Positions 1-6,640 of a DNA stretch of 12,746 bases are shown one piece after another (the first letter of the stretch is position 1; every line of letters starts with the position of its first letter). Position numbers and translations under genes: made by a program. Below the pieces are notes generated by a model, which did no database searches, was not told where the DNA came from, and saw only the letters and a list, made by a program, of their open reading frames with translations. Source of the DNA: Anaerolineae bacterium (GTDB taxonomy: Bacteria; Chloroflexota; Anaerolineae; UBA1429); assembly GCA_007123335.1 (NCBI GenBank), contig SKLG01000400.1, positions 1 through 12,746 of the forward strand, written 5' to 3'.

Positions 1-1213
1 GATCGCCCGCCAGGCCGTCGTCCGCGAGCATGACCGCCCATTCGGAGAGCATCCCCAAAACGCGGGGACCGTTCACCGAACAGCAGTTCAGCTCCGAGCT
101 GCCCTCGCGGGCCTGAAAGACGATGTCGTGGGCCGAGGCACGGCGCACGCCGTCCATGGGGGTGTTGTAGGTCCACCAGCGCCCAGAGGGCGACTGAGCG
201 CCCAGGGCGGCGTTGTAGAAGGAGCGCTCCAGCTCGTCAGCCACCGCCGCCTCGCCCGTAAGGCGCAGCATGTCCACCGACAGAACCATCCAGGACACCG
301 TGCAGCACGTCTCGATGGCCCCCGGATCATAAGGGTTGCCGGTGGCCTTTTCGCCCGAGGTAAAGCCGCCGGTGTTGTGGATATCCGTGGGCAGGATGCT
401 GCGCCAGATCTGCTCGAACGCCTGCCGATAACGCGCCTCCCCGGTGATCTCATAGAGCGAGAGGATGGCCTGAATATCGTGCAGGCTCTCCCAGCGGGGC
501 TTGGGCGTCTGGTAAAAAGGCACGTCGGCCAGCGCCTGCCGCACGTAATCGCCGGCTGGCGGCGTCTCCCAGTCGCGCTCGATCTCGCGCACCAATCGCA
601 GGTAGCGCGGCTCGCCGGTCTGCTGATAGAGCCAGGCCAGACCGTGGGCGACGGCCAGATTCATCTCCTCGGCGCCGGCGTCGATGGGGCGCTCGTCGCT
701 CTCCAAAAAGCGGGCGCAGAGATGATCGGCGGCGCGGACACAAGCCTGCAACGCTGGCTCGTAGCCGAACTCGCGGTGATAGAGCATCAGGCCGAGCATG
801 GCGTGATAGTGGCCCCACAGATCCCACAGGTGGCTCTTGCCATTGGCCGTTCGCCCGGTCAGCCGTTCGTGACGTGGAAAGGGGCCGAGATAGCCGTCCT
901 CATCCTGGACGGCGATAAACTCGTCGACGAACGCGGCAAGGTGGGCGGCCAGGGCAGGGTCGCGGTCCAACCGCCAACAGAGCACGGCGGAGGTCAGATA
1001 CTTGCCGGCGAACTCGCCTGCCCAGGGCACCAAATCGCGGCGCGGCGCGCGGTCACGGTCGCGAAAGATCTCTAGCATGGCCGGGTTGGCCAGGGGCGCG
1101 GTCAGCAGCCAGTGCTCCCGATTGTGGCGCAGGCGGTCGCCCACCAGCCCCCCGAGAGCATATCGTGCGCCGCCGGGAACCGGCGGAGACAGGCGCAGCA
1201 TCTTGGTCGTCAT
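1..1213 (-). CDS. GH127-family glycosidase (beta-L-arabinofuranosidase-like), 3' end beyond the window
   Basis: The frame is open from an ATG at 1213 to the left edge (404 codons) with no stop, so the C-terminal part is missing; family members are usually about 600-650 residues. The N-terminus has no signal peptide, so the enzyme is probably cytoplasmic. The helical-barrel signatures of GH127 (former DUF1680) are visible: GEFAGKY near residue 70, DGYLGPF near 110, and WDLWGHYH ending at H137. The zinc/cysteine active site is complete: E301 and C303 in ETCCTVSW, and C377-C378 in ELNCCSVNG. Both the ligand set and the spacing match those of HypBA1 (E338, C340, C417, C418), where the first Cys of the pair is the nucleophile. 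SGE at 286-288 may hold the acid/base Glu. The known family reaction is release of beta-L-arabinofuranose from glycans; the actual substrate here is not determined, and GH146 is a close alternative. A G-rich Shine-Dalgarno lies just upstream. It follows the dehydrogenase gene by 45 bases, suggesting one operon. Confidence 0.93.
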   Translation of the reverse strand, partial: MTTKMLRLSPPVPGGARYALGGLVGDRLRHNREHWLLTAPLANPAMLEIFRDRDRAPRRDLVPWAGEFAGKYLTSAVLCWRLDRDPALAAHLAAFVDEFIAVQDEDGYLGPFPRHERLTGRTANGKSHLWDLWGHYHAMLGLMLYHREFGYEPALQACVRAADHLCARFLESDERPIDAGAEEMNLAVAHGLAWLYQQTGEPRYLRLVREIERDWETPPAGDYVRQALADVPFYQTPKPRWESLHDIQAILSLYEITGEARYRQAFEQIWRSILPTDIHNTGGFTSGEKATGNPYDPGAIETCCTVSWMVLSVDMLRLTGEAAVADELERSFYNAALGAQSPSGRWWTYNTPMDGVRRASAHDIVFQAREGSSELNCCSVNGPRVLGMLSEWAVMLADDGLAGD

Positions 1214-1258
1214 AGAGCCCCCCCTTGTGCGTCGTGGCAAGCGATGAATGGCAGGCGA

Positions 1259-2290
1259 TTAGTCAAAGACAAAGACGCTGCGCAGATTGCCCTCGTCGCC
1301 CTGGTACAGCCGGTCAAAGACCTTTTGGCCGTCCTCCAGGCGCACCCGCTCGCTGATAAAGGGATCGACGTTGATGCGCCCGCTGGCCACCAGCTCCACG
1401 CAATCGGCAAACTCGGTGGAGGCGCAGACGCCATACAGGGTGATCTCGCGGCTGACGATGCCCTGCAGATCGACCTCAACGCGGGGGGTGACATTGCCGA
1501 TGAGGGTCAACGCGCCGCCTTTGCGGGTGATGACCTGGGCCGTGTTGATCGTCGGCTGGATGCCCACCGCCTCCAGCGTCGCGTCGGCGCCCTCGGGGCC
1601 CGTGGCGGCGAACAGCTTTTCCATCATCTGCGGATCATCGGCGCGCACGGTCACGTCGGCGCCCATCTCCTCCGCCAGCTCCAGCCGCGCCGGGGAGAGA
1701 TCGGTGACAATGATCTTGCCGGCGCCCTTGAGGCGGATGGCCTGCAACGCCACGAGGCCCACCGCTCCGGCGCCCACGACGACGACGGTATCATTCAGCA
1801 TCAGCGGCGTGCGATTCGCGGCGTGCACGCCGATGGAGGCGGTCTCGATGAGCGCCGCCTGCTCAAAGGTGAGGTTATCGGGCATGTGCACGGCGATCCA
1901 GTGAGGCACGACGACGTACTCGGCCATGGCGCCATGGCGGCGATAGGTGCCCTCGGAGACGCCGACGACCTGGCGATTGGAGCAGAGATTGGGCTGCCCG
2001 CTGAGACAGTAATCGCAGCGCTGGCAGTAGATCGTCGAGTCAAAGCAGACGCGATCCCCAGCGCCAAAACCTTGCACCTGCTCGCCGACCTGCTCCACCA
2101 CGCCGGAGGCCTCGTGACCCATGACGATGGGCGGCTGACGTCGGCCCGTCTTGCCCGAATATCCCTTGATGTCCGAGCCGCAGATGGCGCAGGCTCTGAC
2201 GCGGATCAGCAGGTCGTCAGGGCCAGGCTCGGGGATGGGCCAATCCTGTACCACTAGCGTGTACGGCGCGGTATTCACCAAGGCTTTCAT
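1259..2290 (-). CDS. Zinc-dependent medium-chain alcohol/polyol dehydrogenase
   Basis: A 343-residue member of the MDR superfamily, with the usual length for the sorbitol/threonine/galactitol-phosphate dehydrogenase group. Catalytic zinc ligands are C37 (in CAICGSD) and H59-E60 (in MGHEASG), with E149 as a possible further ligand. The structural-zinc loop has four cysteines: C89, C92, C95 and C103. The Rossmann domain shows GAGAVG at 173-178 and D197 after the second strand, which favours NAD over NADP. The ATG at 2290 is chosen because GGAGGAGG lies four bases upstream; an in-frame extension to 2518 would run into the previous gene. A near-consensus promoter precedes it. Being first in an operon with a GH127 glycosidase suggests oxidation of a sugar or polyol, perhaps arabinose-derived, but the substrate is inference. 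The closest sequence feel is to galactitol-1-phosphate/sorbitol dehydrogenases. Confidence 0.93.
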   Translation of the reverse strand: MKALVNTAPYTLVVQDWPIPEPGPDDLLIRVRACAICGSDIKGYSGKTGRRQPPIVMGHEASGVVEQVGEQVQGFGAGDRVCFDSTIYCQRCDYCLSGQPNLCSNRQVVGVSEGTYRRHGAMAEYVVVPHWIAVHMPDNLTFEQAALIETASIGVHAANRTPLMLNDTVVVVGAGAVGLVALQAIRLKGAGKIIVTDLSPARLELAEEMGADVTVRADDPQMMEKLFAATGPEGADATLEAVGIQPTINTAQVITRKGGALTLIGNVTPRVEVDLQGIVSREITLYGVCASTEFADCVELVASGRINVDPFISERVRLEDGQKVFDRLYQGDEGNLRSVFVFD

Positions 2291-2294
2291 CTTG

Positions 2295-2302
2295 CCTCCT
2301 CC
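2295..2302 (-). promoter_or_regulatory. Shine-Dalgarno fixing the dehydrogenase start
   Basis: On the minus strand GGAGGAGG sits four bases before the ATG at 2290. It decides between this start and the longer in-frame extension that overlaps the phosphopantetheinyl transferase gene. Confidence 0.85.
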
Positions 2303-2333
2303 GACTAGGACAGTGTGTATATCGATCGTGGCC

Positions 2334-2362
2334 ATTATCGCGACCGACGCCCGCCCTGTCAA
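2334..2362 (-). promoter_or_regulatory. Near-consensus sigma-70 promoter for the dehydrogenase-GH127 operon
   Basis: Read on the minus strand, TTGACA (2362-2357) is a perfect -35 hexamer. It is followed by a 17-base spacer and GATAAT (2339-2334), a five-of-six -10 match. Transcription would start near 2327, giving a leader of about 37 bases before the ATG at 2290. The site lies in the 95-base gap after the phosphopantetheinyl transferase stop. The leader contains an AT-rich stretch with CGATCGAT, a possible operator, but I see no clear regulator palindrome. Confidence 0.7.
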
Positions 2363-2385
2363 TTGGAGAAGCAACGCCAAGCCCG

Positions 2386-3189
2386 CTATCCACCGAACGT
2401 CACGTCGGTCAGACGATGCGTGACGTCGCTGGCCCGGCGGACAATCCGCGCAACGGGGCCGTTCACGCTCAATGCCGCCGCATAGTGTTCGCGCGATGCC
2501 AGCCTGAGAAGGGTCCACCGGCCCGGCTCGTCGGAGCGATCGAGGCCGACGCGCAGCAGCCTGGCCGGTTCCTGAGGGTTCACGGCGACATCAAACGCAT
2601 CCAGGGGCAATGACAGGCCCGCGCCCAACGCCTTGAGGTATGCTTCTTTGCATGTCCAGATGTGATAGAAGACATCGAGTTGCTGGGGCTGAGGAAGCGC
2701 GGCGAGAGCCGCCGCCTCGTCGGGGGAGAAAAAGCGCGCGGCAATGTCGCCCATATCCTCAAGAGGGCGCACATACTCGAGGTCGACGCCGATGTCTCGC
2801 TTTCGGCTAAAGGCATACACGGCCAGGTCGTCCGAATGGGCCAGGCTAAACGTCAGATCATCCTCTGCGCCGGCCAGACTTGGCTTGCCATAGGGGCCAT
2901 AGGCGAACTGGACCTGGCGGGGCGCGAGGTCCAGATATCGGCTGATGAGTATGCGGAGCAGCCCTCGTCCCACGACGAACCGGGTGCGATCTCGCGCAAA
3001 GCGATACCGATCCGCGCGATCGCGCTCGTCCGCCGAGAGGTGGGCCACCCAGGAGGTGATGTCTTGCCGGGATGGAGAGAGGCTGGCCCACCACACATGA
3101 ACATCTTCTGAATCCGGATAGAGGTTGGTAGGCAGAGTTTGACAATCTGTCATCGTGATGGCTGTGCAAGCCTGATTCTGCACTCTCAT
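2386..3189 (-). CDS. 4'-phosphopantetheinyl transferase, Sfp type
   Basis: A 267-residue protein from the ATG at 3189. Enzymes of this family move the 4'-phosphopantetheine arm of coenzyme A onto a serine of carrier-protein domains (ACP, PCP) in the cytoplasm. All diagnostic blocks are present: GPYGKPS near 98-104, FSLAHSDD near 114-121, IGVDLE ending at E138, and WTCKEAYLKALG at 178-189. D136, E138 and E182 correspond to the magnesium-binding acidic residues, and K181/K186 to the conserved lysines. An in-frame GTG at 3207 would add six residues and overlap the upstream stop by 7 bases. The ATG has an AGGG about nine bases upstream, so I prefer it, but the choice is not certain. The gene directly follows the secreted propeller gene and is probably co-transcribed. 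No carrier protein, PKS or NRPS gene lies in the window, so its partner is unknown. Confidence 0.94.
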   Translation of the reverse strand: MRVQNQACTAITMTDCQTLPTNLYPDSEDVHVWWASLSPSRQDITSWVAHLSADERDRADRYRFARDRTRFVVGRGLLRILISRYLDLAPRQVQFAYGPYGKPSLAGAEDDLTFSLAHSDDLAVYAFSRKRDIGVDLEYVRPLEDMGDIAARFFSPDEAAALAALPQPQQLDVFYHIWTCKEAYLKALGAGLSLPLDAFDVAVNPQEPARLLRVGLDRSDEPGRWTLLRLASREHYAAALSVNGPVARIVRRASDVTHRLTDVTFGG

Positions 3190-3200
3190 CGGACTGTTCC

Positions 3201-4355
3201 CTACCACCTCACCAAGGGAAGCATCAGGCGCGGCTGCATATCCAGCATCTCATGGCGGCTATACCAGACATCTTTTGTGGTCGCGGCGCCATCGGGAGCC
3301 AGCCATACGGCGTGGACCGTTCTGCTGTTGCTATCCACGGCAAGGGCTGGCCCGCCAGCCATCGTGAGCCCTGCGGCGACGGTCTCGATCGACAACCAGT
3401 TATTCGCAACGCTTCGCCGATGCCGGATCATATTATCGGTTGTCCACAAAAGATGCCAATTGCCCACCGCCTCGGAGGCGATGGCCGGGCTATACGCATC
3501 GGCATCCGCGATCCGAGCGGGTACAGTCCATCCCGTCCCACTTTTGTGCGCCATGTGGATCTCGTGCCAAGAGTCGACGTGCTCTTGCCAAGCCAGGAGC
3601 GCGGTCCCATCCCTTGCAGTGAGCGTAGGCAGTGTAGAGGCTCTAAAGGGCGACGCCGAGACATTGACGGGCAATGTCCAACCGGCGCCTTGTTGTTGGC
3701 TGACGAAAATATCCATGGGAAAGCCAAGGTCAAACTCGTCCTCCCAGGCAACGACCAGTGCATCGCCCATCCAGGTGGCAGCAGGATGGTGTCCTCGAGC
3801 GTTCGATATCGGCGCCACAGACCAAATGGCGCCATCTGTCGAGGCGGCGACATAGATCAGGGTGTTCTCCAGCGACTGCTCGCTCCATGCAATGGCCAGA
3901 CGGCCATCATCGTGCACGGCAATAGACGGTGTCAACGACAGGTATGGCGTGTTCGATACATTCAGAGGGACATTCCATCCACTACCCTCGTGCCACCGAG
4001 AATAGAACACGTCGGCTTCACCGGCGGAAACGGTGACGACAAAGGTCATAGCGATGCCGCCATTCAGGCGCGCGGCGATCTTGGGAGCAGCGCCAGAGGC
4101 GATGCGTTGTGGATCCGACCATGACGTCCGACTCCGAGTCCGGTGATAGATGCTCTCTCCGTCGCTCCAGACCACGTGCACCGTTCCGTTCCCATCGACG
4201 GCGATATCTGTCGCGACGATATCGTCACCTTGCGCACTCAGACGTTGTTGGGGCCCCCAAAATCCGGCAGCATGCGCCGGGATGGTCAGAGCCAACCCCA
4301 GCAACATGGTGATAATCAGCATACTGCACATAGCGCGCCGGCTGCTCCAAAACAT
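3201..4355 (-). CDS. Secreted seven-bladed beta-propeller protein (sialidase/BNR-like fold)
   Basis: A 384-residue protein with a clear signal peptide: basic start, hydrophobic stretch 11-25, probable cleavage after AHA at 29. The rest is seven repeats of about 48 residues. Each has a G-x-W-x-x-P-type strand (W33, W78, W127, W178, W226, W276, W320) and an inner strand with an aromatic core residue (W63, F105, W157, W204, W256, W304, W351). This predicts a seven-bladed propeller. Only a degenerate Asp-box (STDGAIW) is visible and I cannot find a sialidase catalytic triad, so a binding or structural role is as likely as an enzyme. The last residues, LMLPLVRW, resemble a C-terminal tail that I recall from many secreted Chloroflexota proteins. 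The ATG at 4355 is supported by GGGAGGAT seven bases upstream. It follows a terminator-like hairpin and precedes the phosphopantetheinyl transferase. Confidence 0.85.
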   Translation of the reverse strand: MFWSSRRAMCSMLIITMLLGLALTIPAHAAGFWGPQQRLSAQGDDIVATDIAVDGNGTVHVVWSDGESIYHRTRSRTSWSDPQRIASGAAPKIAARLNGGIAMTFVVTVSAGEADVFYSRWHEGSGWNVPLNVSNTPYLSLTPSIAVHDDGRLAIAWSEQSLENTLIYVAASTDGAIWSVAPISNARGHHPAATWMGDALVVAWEDEFDLGFPMDIFVSQQQGAGWTLPVNVSASPFRASTLPTLTARDGTALLAWQEHVDSWHEIHMAHKSGTGWTVPARIADADAYSPAIASEAVGNWHLLWTTDNMIRHRRSVANNWLSIETVAAGLTMAGGPALAVDSNSRTVHAVWLAPDGAATTKDVWYSRHEMLDMQPRLMLPLVRW

Positions 4356-4390
4356 CGGTTATCCTCCCGATTCTGACTCGGTTGATAAGA

Positions 4391-4426
4391 AAGCGCTGCT
4401 GACAGGTGCCCATGTCAGCAGCGCTT
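4391..4426 (-). terminator. Perfect 14-bp hairpin, probable intrinsic terminator/attenuator
   Basis: Arms 4391-4404 and 4413-4426 are exact reverse complements (AAGCGCTGCTGACA) with an 8-base loop. On the minus strand the stem is followed by a short U-rich run (TTTCTT, counting the last bases of the stem). It lies 18 bases after the stop of the DUF5666-repeat gene and 35 bases before the propeller start. The weak T-run suggests incomplete termination, so it may lower expression of the propeller and transferase genes rather than separate them fully. Confidence 0.75.
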
Positions 4427-4444
4427 CGTTCGATCCCAGCCACG

Positions 4445-5923
4445 TTACCGCTGAGGTAGTGCGGGGGCAGCCCTCTGCAGAGCGCGTGCAGCGTCTGCGC
4501 TATCGCCCGATGGCTTGATGCTCTCGACAGTGGTAATGTCGGTGGCGATATAGCCTTCCGACGTGATGAGCGCCATCACAAACGCCAGACGTCCTACGAC
4601 CAAATCCCCTTCGATCTTGGTTTGCTCGTTATACTTGATCGTCTTGCGATTGACGACGATATAGTTCGGGCCAACCTCAGTGATGAACCCCGTCAGGTGC
4701 AACCGCGCCTCGGGCGTCTCTGACGGATCGGGGGTAACGGGTGGGGCGGGAGTGACGGGTGGCGGCGGGATAGGCGTCTCAGGCGCCGTCCCAGGCTTGA
4801 TCTCGATGCGCACCGCGACGAATAGATCACCTTTCCGGTAGGTACGCCCAATCACATGAGCTTCCGCGCCACGTACAGGCGTGCCCACGATCTCGGTCGA
4901 CGCCATGACCATGACCCAGCGATCGCCCACCTTCCAGACACCCACATGGGTGGGAGGGTAGGCATGGATCGTGCCGGTGAACTGCTCCAGTTCGGGCTCG
5001 GCGCCCTCAATCACTATGTGCGTTGCGAGCAGGTTGCCCGTCACCATGCGTCGCGCATCTACATACGCCACTCGCCCGACCTCGGGGTAACCGTCGATCT
5101 TGGTCATCGGTGTGACCCAGACCGATTGTCCATCCACGACCCATTCACCGATCAGAAGAGAGGCATATCTCTCGATGACGCCATGGATCTGCACTCTCTC
5201 GGGGGTAACGATAGGCTTTGCCACCTCAATCTCTATGGCCACCATTGGATCACCGTCACACGTGAGCTTGACGTTCACCATGGCCCCCACCTGGATGTCA
5301 CCATGGATGACCGTCGTGGCATCAACGATGATCTCATGGCCATCGATGATCCACTTGTCTCCCAATATCTCTTCGAGACGGCCCACGATCCCGCGCACAC
5401 AGTCTTGAGGCCAATCCACCACCTGGATATGCAGCGCCTTGCGCATCGATGGCATCACGCGAATACGCGCCGCCACAAAGACGCCTGCCTTCAGGGTGCC
5501 CTCGATCACCGTCTCTTCATCATAGACGATGCGCTGGCCATTGAGGATGATATGGTTGGCTCCGACCTCGCTCACGTATCCAGTCACATGGATCTCGATC
5601 TCGGCGGCTGCCTTGTCCTGGACACGGACGACCAGCGCTTGCAGCGTACCATCCCCCAGTTTGTTAGCAATCACCGTCACCCGGGCGCCAACAGAAGCAG
5701 CACCCTGATCTACAAAGATCATGGTGCTCTCGACAACTTGGACGGCGTTGCCATCGATCGTCCATGTGCCAATCTTGTCCGCGGGCCGCACTTGAATCGT
5801 GCCCTCAAACTTGACGATGGCCGTAGTTGTCCCTTCGCTGGATGCAAGATTCACGCCAGCAGCGCTCAGCGCCACGCCGCTCAGGACTAGCAGAATTGCC
5901 ATGATGCGAACTAGTCTTTGCAC
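4445..5923 (-). CDS. Secreted protein with six DUF5666-like repeats
   Basis: A 492-residue protein with an N-terminal signal sequence (hydrophobic residues 8-23, Ala-rich cleavage region). Six repeats of 60-67 residues each carry a short strand G-x-W-x-(I/V)-D/G-x-x-x-(V/I), an acidic or Thr T-x-I turn and a (V)G-x-x-(A/V)-x-V strand. They lie at about 36-102, 110-170, 175-236, 243-307, 313-376 and 407-468. A proline-rich linker (378-404, PPPP and TPAPP motifs) separates the last repeat. Repeats 2 and 6 are of one subtype (TGYVSEVG / TGFITEVG), the other four of another. DUF5666 domains are small beta folds of unknown function found in secreted proteins. The start is GTG at 5923. Being downstream of the sigma/FecR pair suggests an envelope target of that signalling, which is inference. 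Confidence 0.87.
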   Translation of the reverse strand: MQRLVRIMAILLVLSGVALSAAGVNLASSEGTTTAIVKFEGTIQVRPADKIGTWTIDGNAVQVVESTMIFVDQGAASVGARVTVIANKLGDGTLQALVVRVQDKAAAEIEIHVTGYVSEVGANHIILNGQRIVYDEETVIEGTLKAGVFVAARIRVMPSMRKALHIQVVDWPQDCVRGIVGRLEEILGDKWIIDGHEIIVDATTVIHGDIQVGAMVNVKLTCDGDPMVAIEIEVAKPIVTPERVQIHGVIERYASLLIGEWVVDGQSVWVTPMTKIDGYPEVGRVAYVDARRMVTGNLLATHIVIEGAEPELEQFTGTIHAYPPTHVGVWKVGDRWVMVMASTEIVGTPVRGAEAHVIGRTYRKGDLFVAVRIEIKPGTAPETPIPPPPVTPAPPVTPDPSETPEARLHLTGFITEVGPNYIVVNRKTIKYNEQTKIEGDLVVGRLAFVMALITSEGYIATDITTVESIKPSGDSADAARALQRAAPALPQR

Positions 5924-5926
5924 GGT

Positions 5927-5935
5927 ATCCTCCTT
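5927..5935 (-). promoter_or_regulatory. Shine-Dalgarno deciding a GTG start
   Basis: AAGGAGGAT on the minus strand ends three bases before GTG at 5923, a strong ribosome site. The nearest in-frame ATG (5902) has no such site, so translation very probably begins at GTG and keeps the basic residues of the signal peptide. Confidence 0.8.
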
Positions 5936-6077
5936 ATTCCATGTTCACCGATCCACGGCCCAGCTGAGGGCCGCTCTACAACACAAGAGTCGTCGAGAGG
6001 CTGAAAAATACGTCTCCATCGCGACCTGGACGCTACCTGCAGCAGCCCGATTGGGCGCTATGGCGCGAAGCGGCTTG

Positions 6078-6584
6078 TCACGCTGGATCGAGCACCTCCT
6101 CCAGTCGAATCCCCTCCAATTCCGCGATCCTCTTGGCCATCGAGTCATACAAGAACTCGTACCACTCAAACCAGGCGGGATGTCCGTGCTCCTCACGCAT
6201 CCCCCGAGCTATCGGTCGCACCCTGGGCCAAGACTCGAGAATCGGACTTGAGAGCAGGTCGTCCAGGAGATCGATGGGCGCCAACTCACGCTTCAGGAGG
6301 AGACCCATATTCTCAAAGAACACGCCCACCACCAGAAGCGCCGTAGCGTCCTCCTCACTCCCCTTTTCGCGGTACTGCTCGTATGTATCATAACCCCAGG
6401 CGGCAACTCGATTGTAGTGGCAGATAAAGCTCTCCTGGCCGAATGTGGAATAGAGCCTCATAACGATTTCAAGCTGGCGGAGGCGGTTCTGGTTGCGCAG
6501 TTGGAGCAGCGCGATGATGACACCAATCGTAACCGCCAATGGTGCGGCAATAGAGAGGACGCGTTGAAGTATATCGACAAGCAT
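6078..6584 (-). CDS. Small single-pass membrane protein, DUF4760-like
   Basis: A 168-residue protein with one N-terminal membrane helix (about residues 9-29) followed by a basic/Gln-Asn-rich junction (LRNQNRLRQLE) and a soluble, mostly helical domain. Motifs include FFENMGLLL near 89-97, LAPIDLLDDL near 101-110 and WFEWYEFL near 138-145. The pattern resembles the DUF4760 type of bacterial membrane proteins of unknown function; this is from memory of the family pattern and moderately sure. The ATG at 6584 is chosen because GAGGTG lies four bases upstream and the helix then starts at the N-terminus. An in-frame TTG at 6644, overlapping the previous stop as TTGA, would add 20 residues. It sits between the FecR gene and the DUF5666 gene, both envelope proteins. 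No function can be assigned. Confidence 0.8.
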   Translation of the reverse strand: MLVDILQRVLSIAAPLAVTIGVIIALLQLRNQNRLRQLEIVMRLYSTFGQESFICHYNRVAAWGYDTYEQYREKGSEEDATALLVVGVFFENMGLLLKRELAPIDLLDDLLSSPILESWPRVRPIARGMREEHGHPAWFEWYEFLYDSMAKRIAELEGIRLEEVLDPA

Positions 6585-6640
6585 GACCCACCTCGTCCAA
6601 GAGTTGCTAACGGGCCACCTGACTATCCAATGCCTTTCCT

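Noticed and set aside
1112..2257. Long plus-strand reading frame of 381 codons opposite the dehydrogenase
   Set aside because: It mirrors a GC-rich coding strand; the minus-strand protein has complete MDR motifs, while the plus-strand product has no recognisable domain. The same applies to the plus-strand frames at 128-1075, 3252-4124, 4856-5890 and 11227-12420.
2291..2518. N-terminal extension of the dehydrogenase up to 2518
   Set aside because: It would overlap the phosphopantetheinyl transferase by over 100 bases and cover a strong promoter; a strong Shine-Dalgarno marks the ATG at 2290.
5956..5973. 6-bp inverted repeat CGGCCC/GGGCCG before the DUF5666 gene
   Set aside because: Short stem with no T-run on either strand, so not a convincing terminator; I see no regulator consensus.
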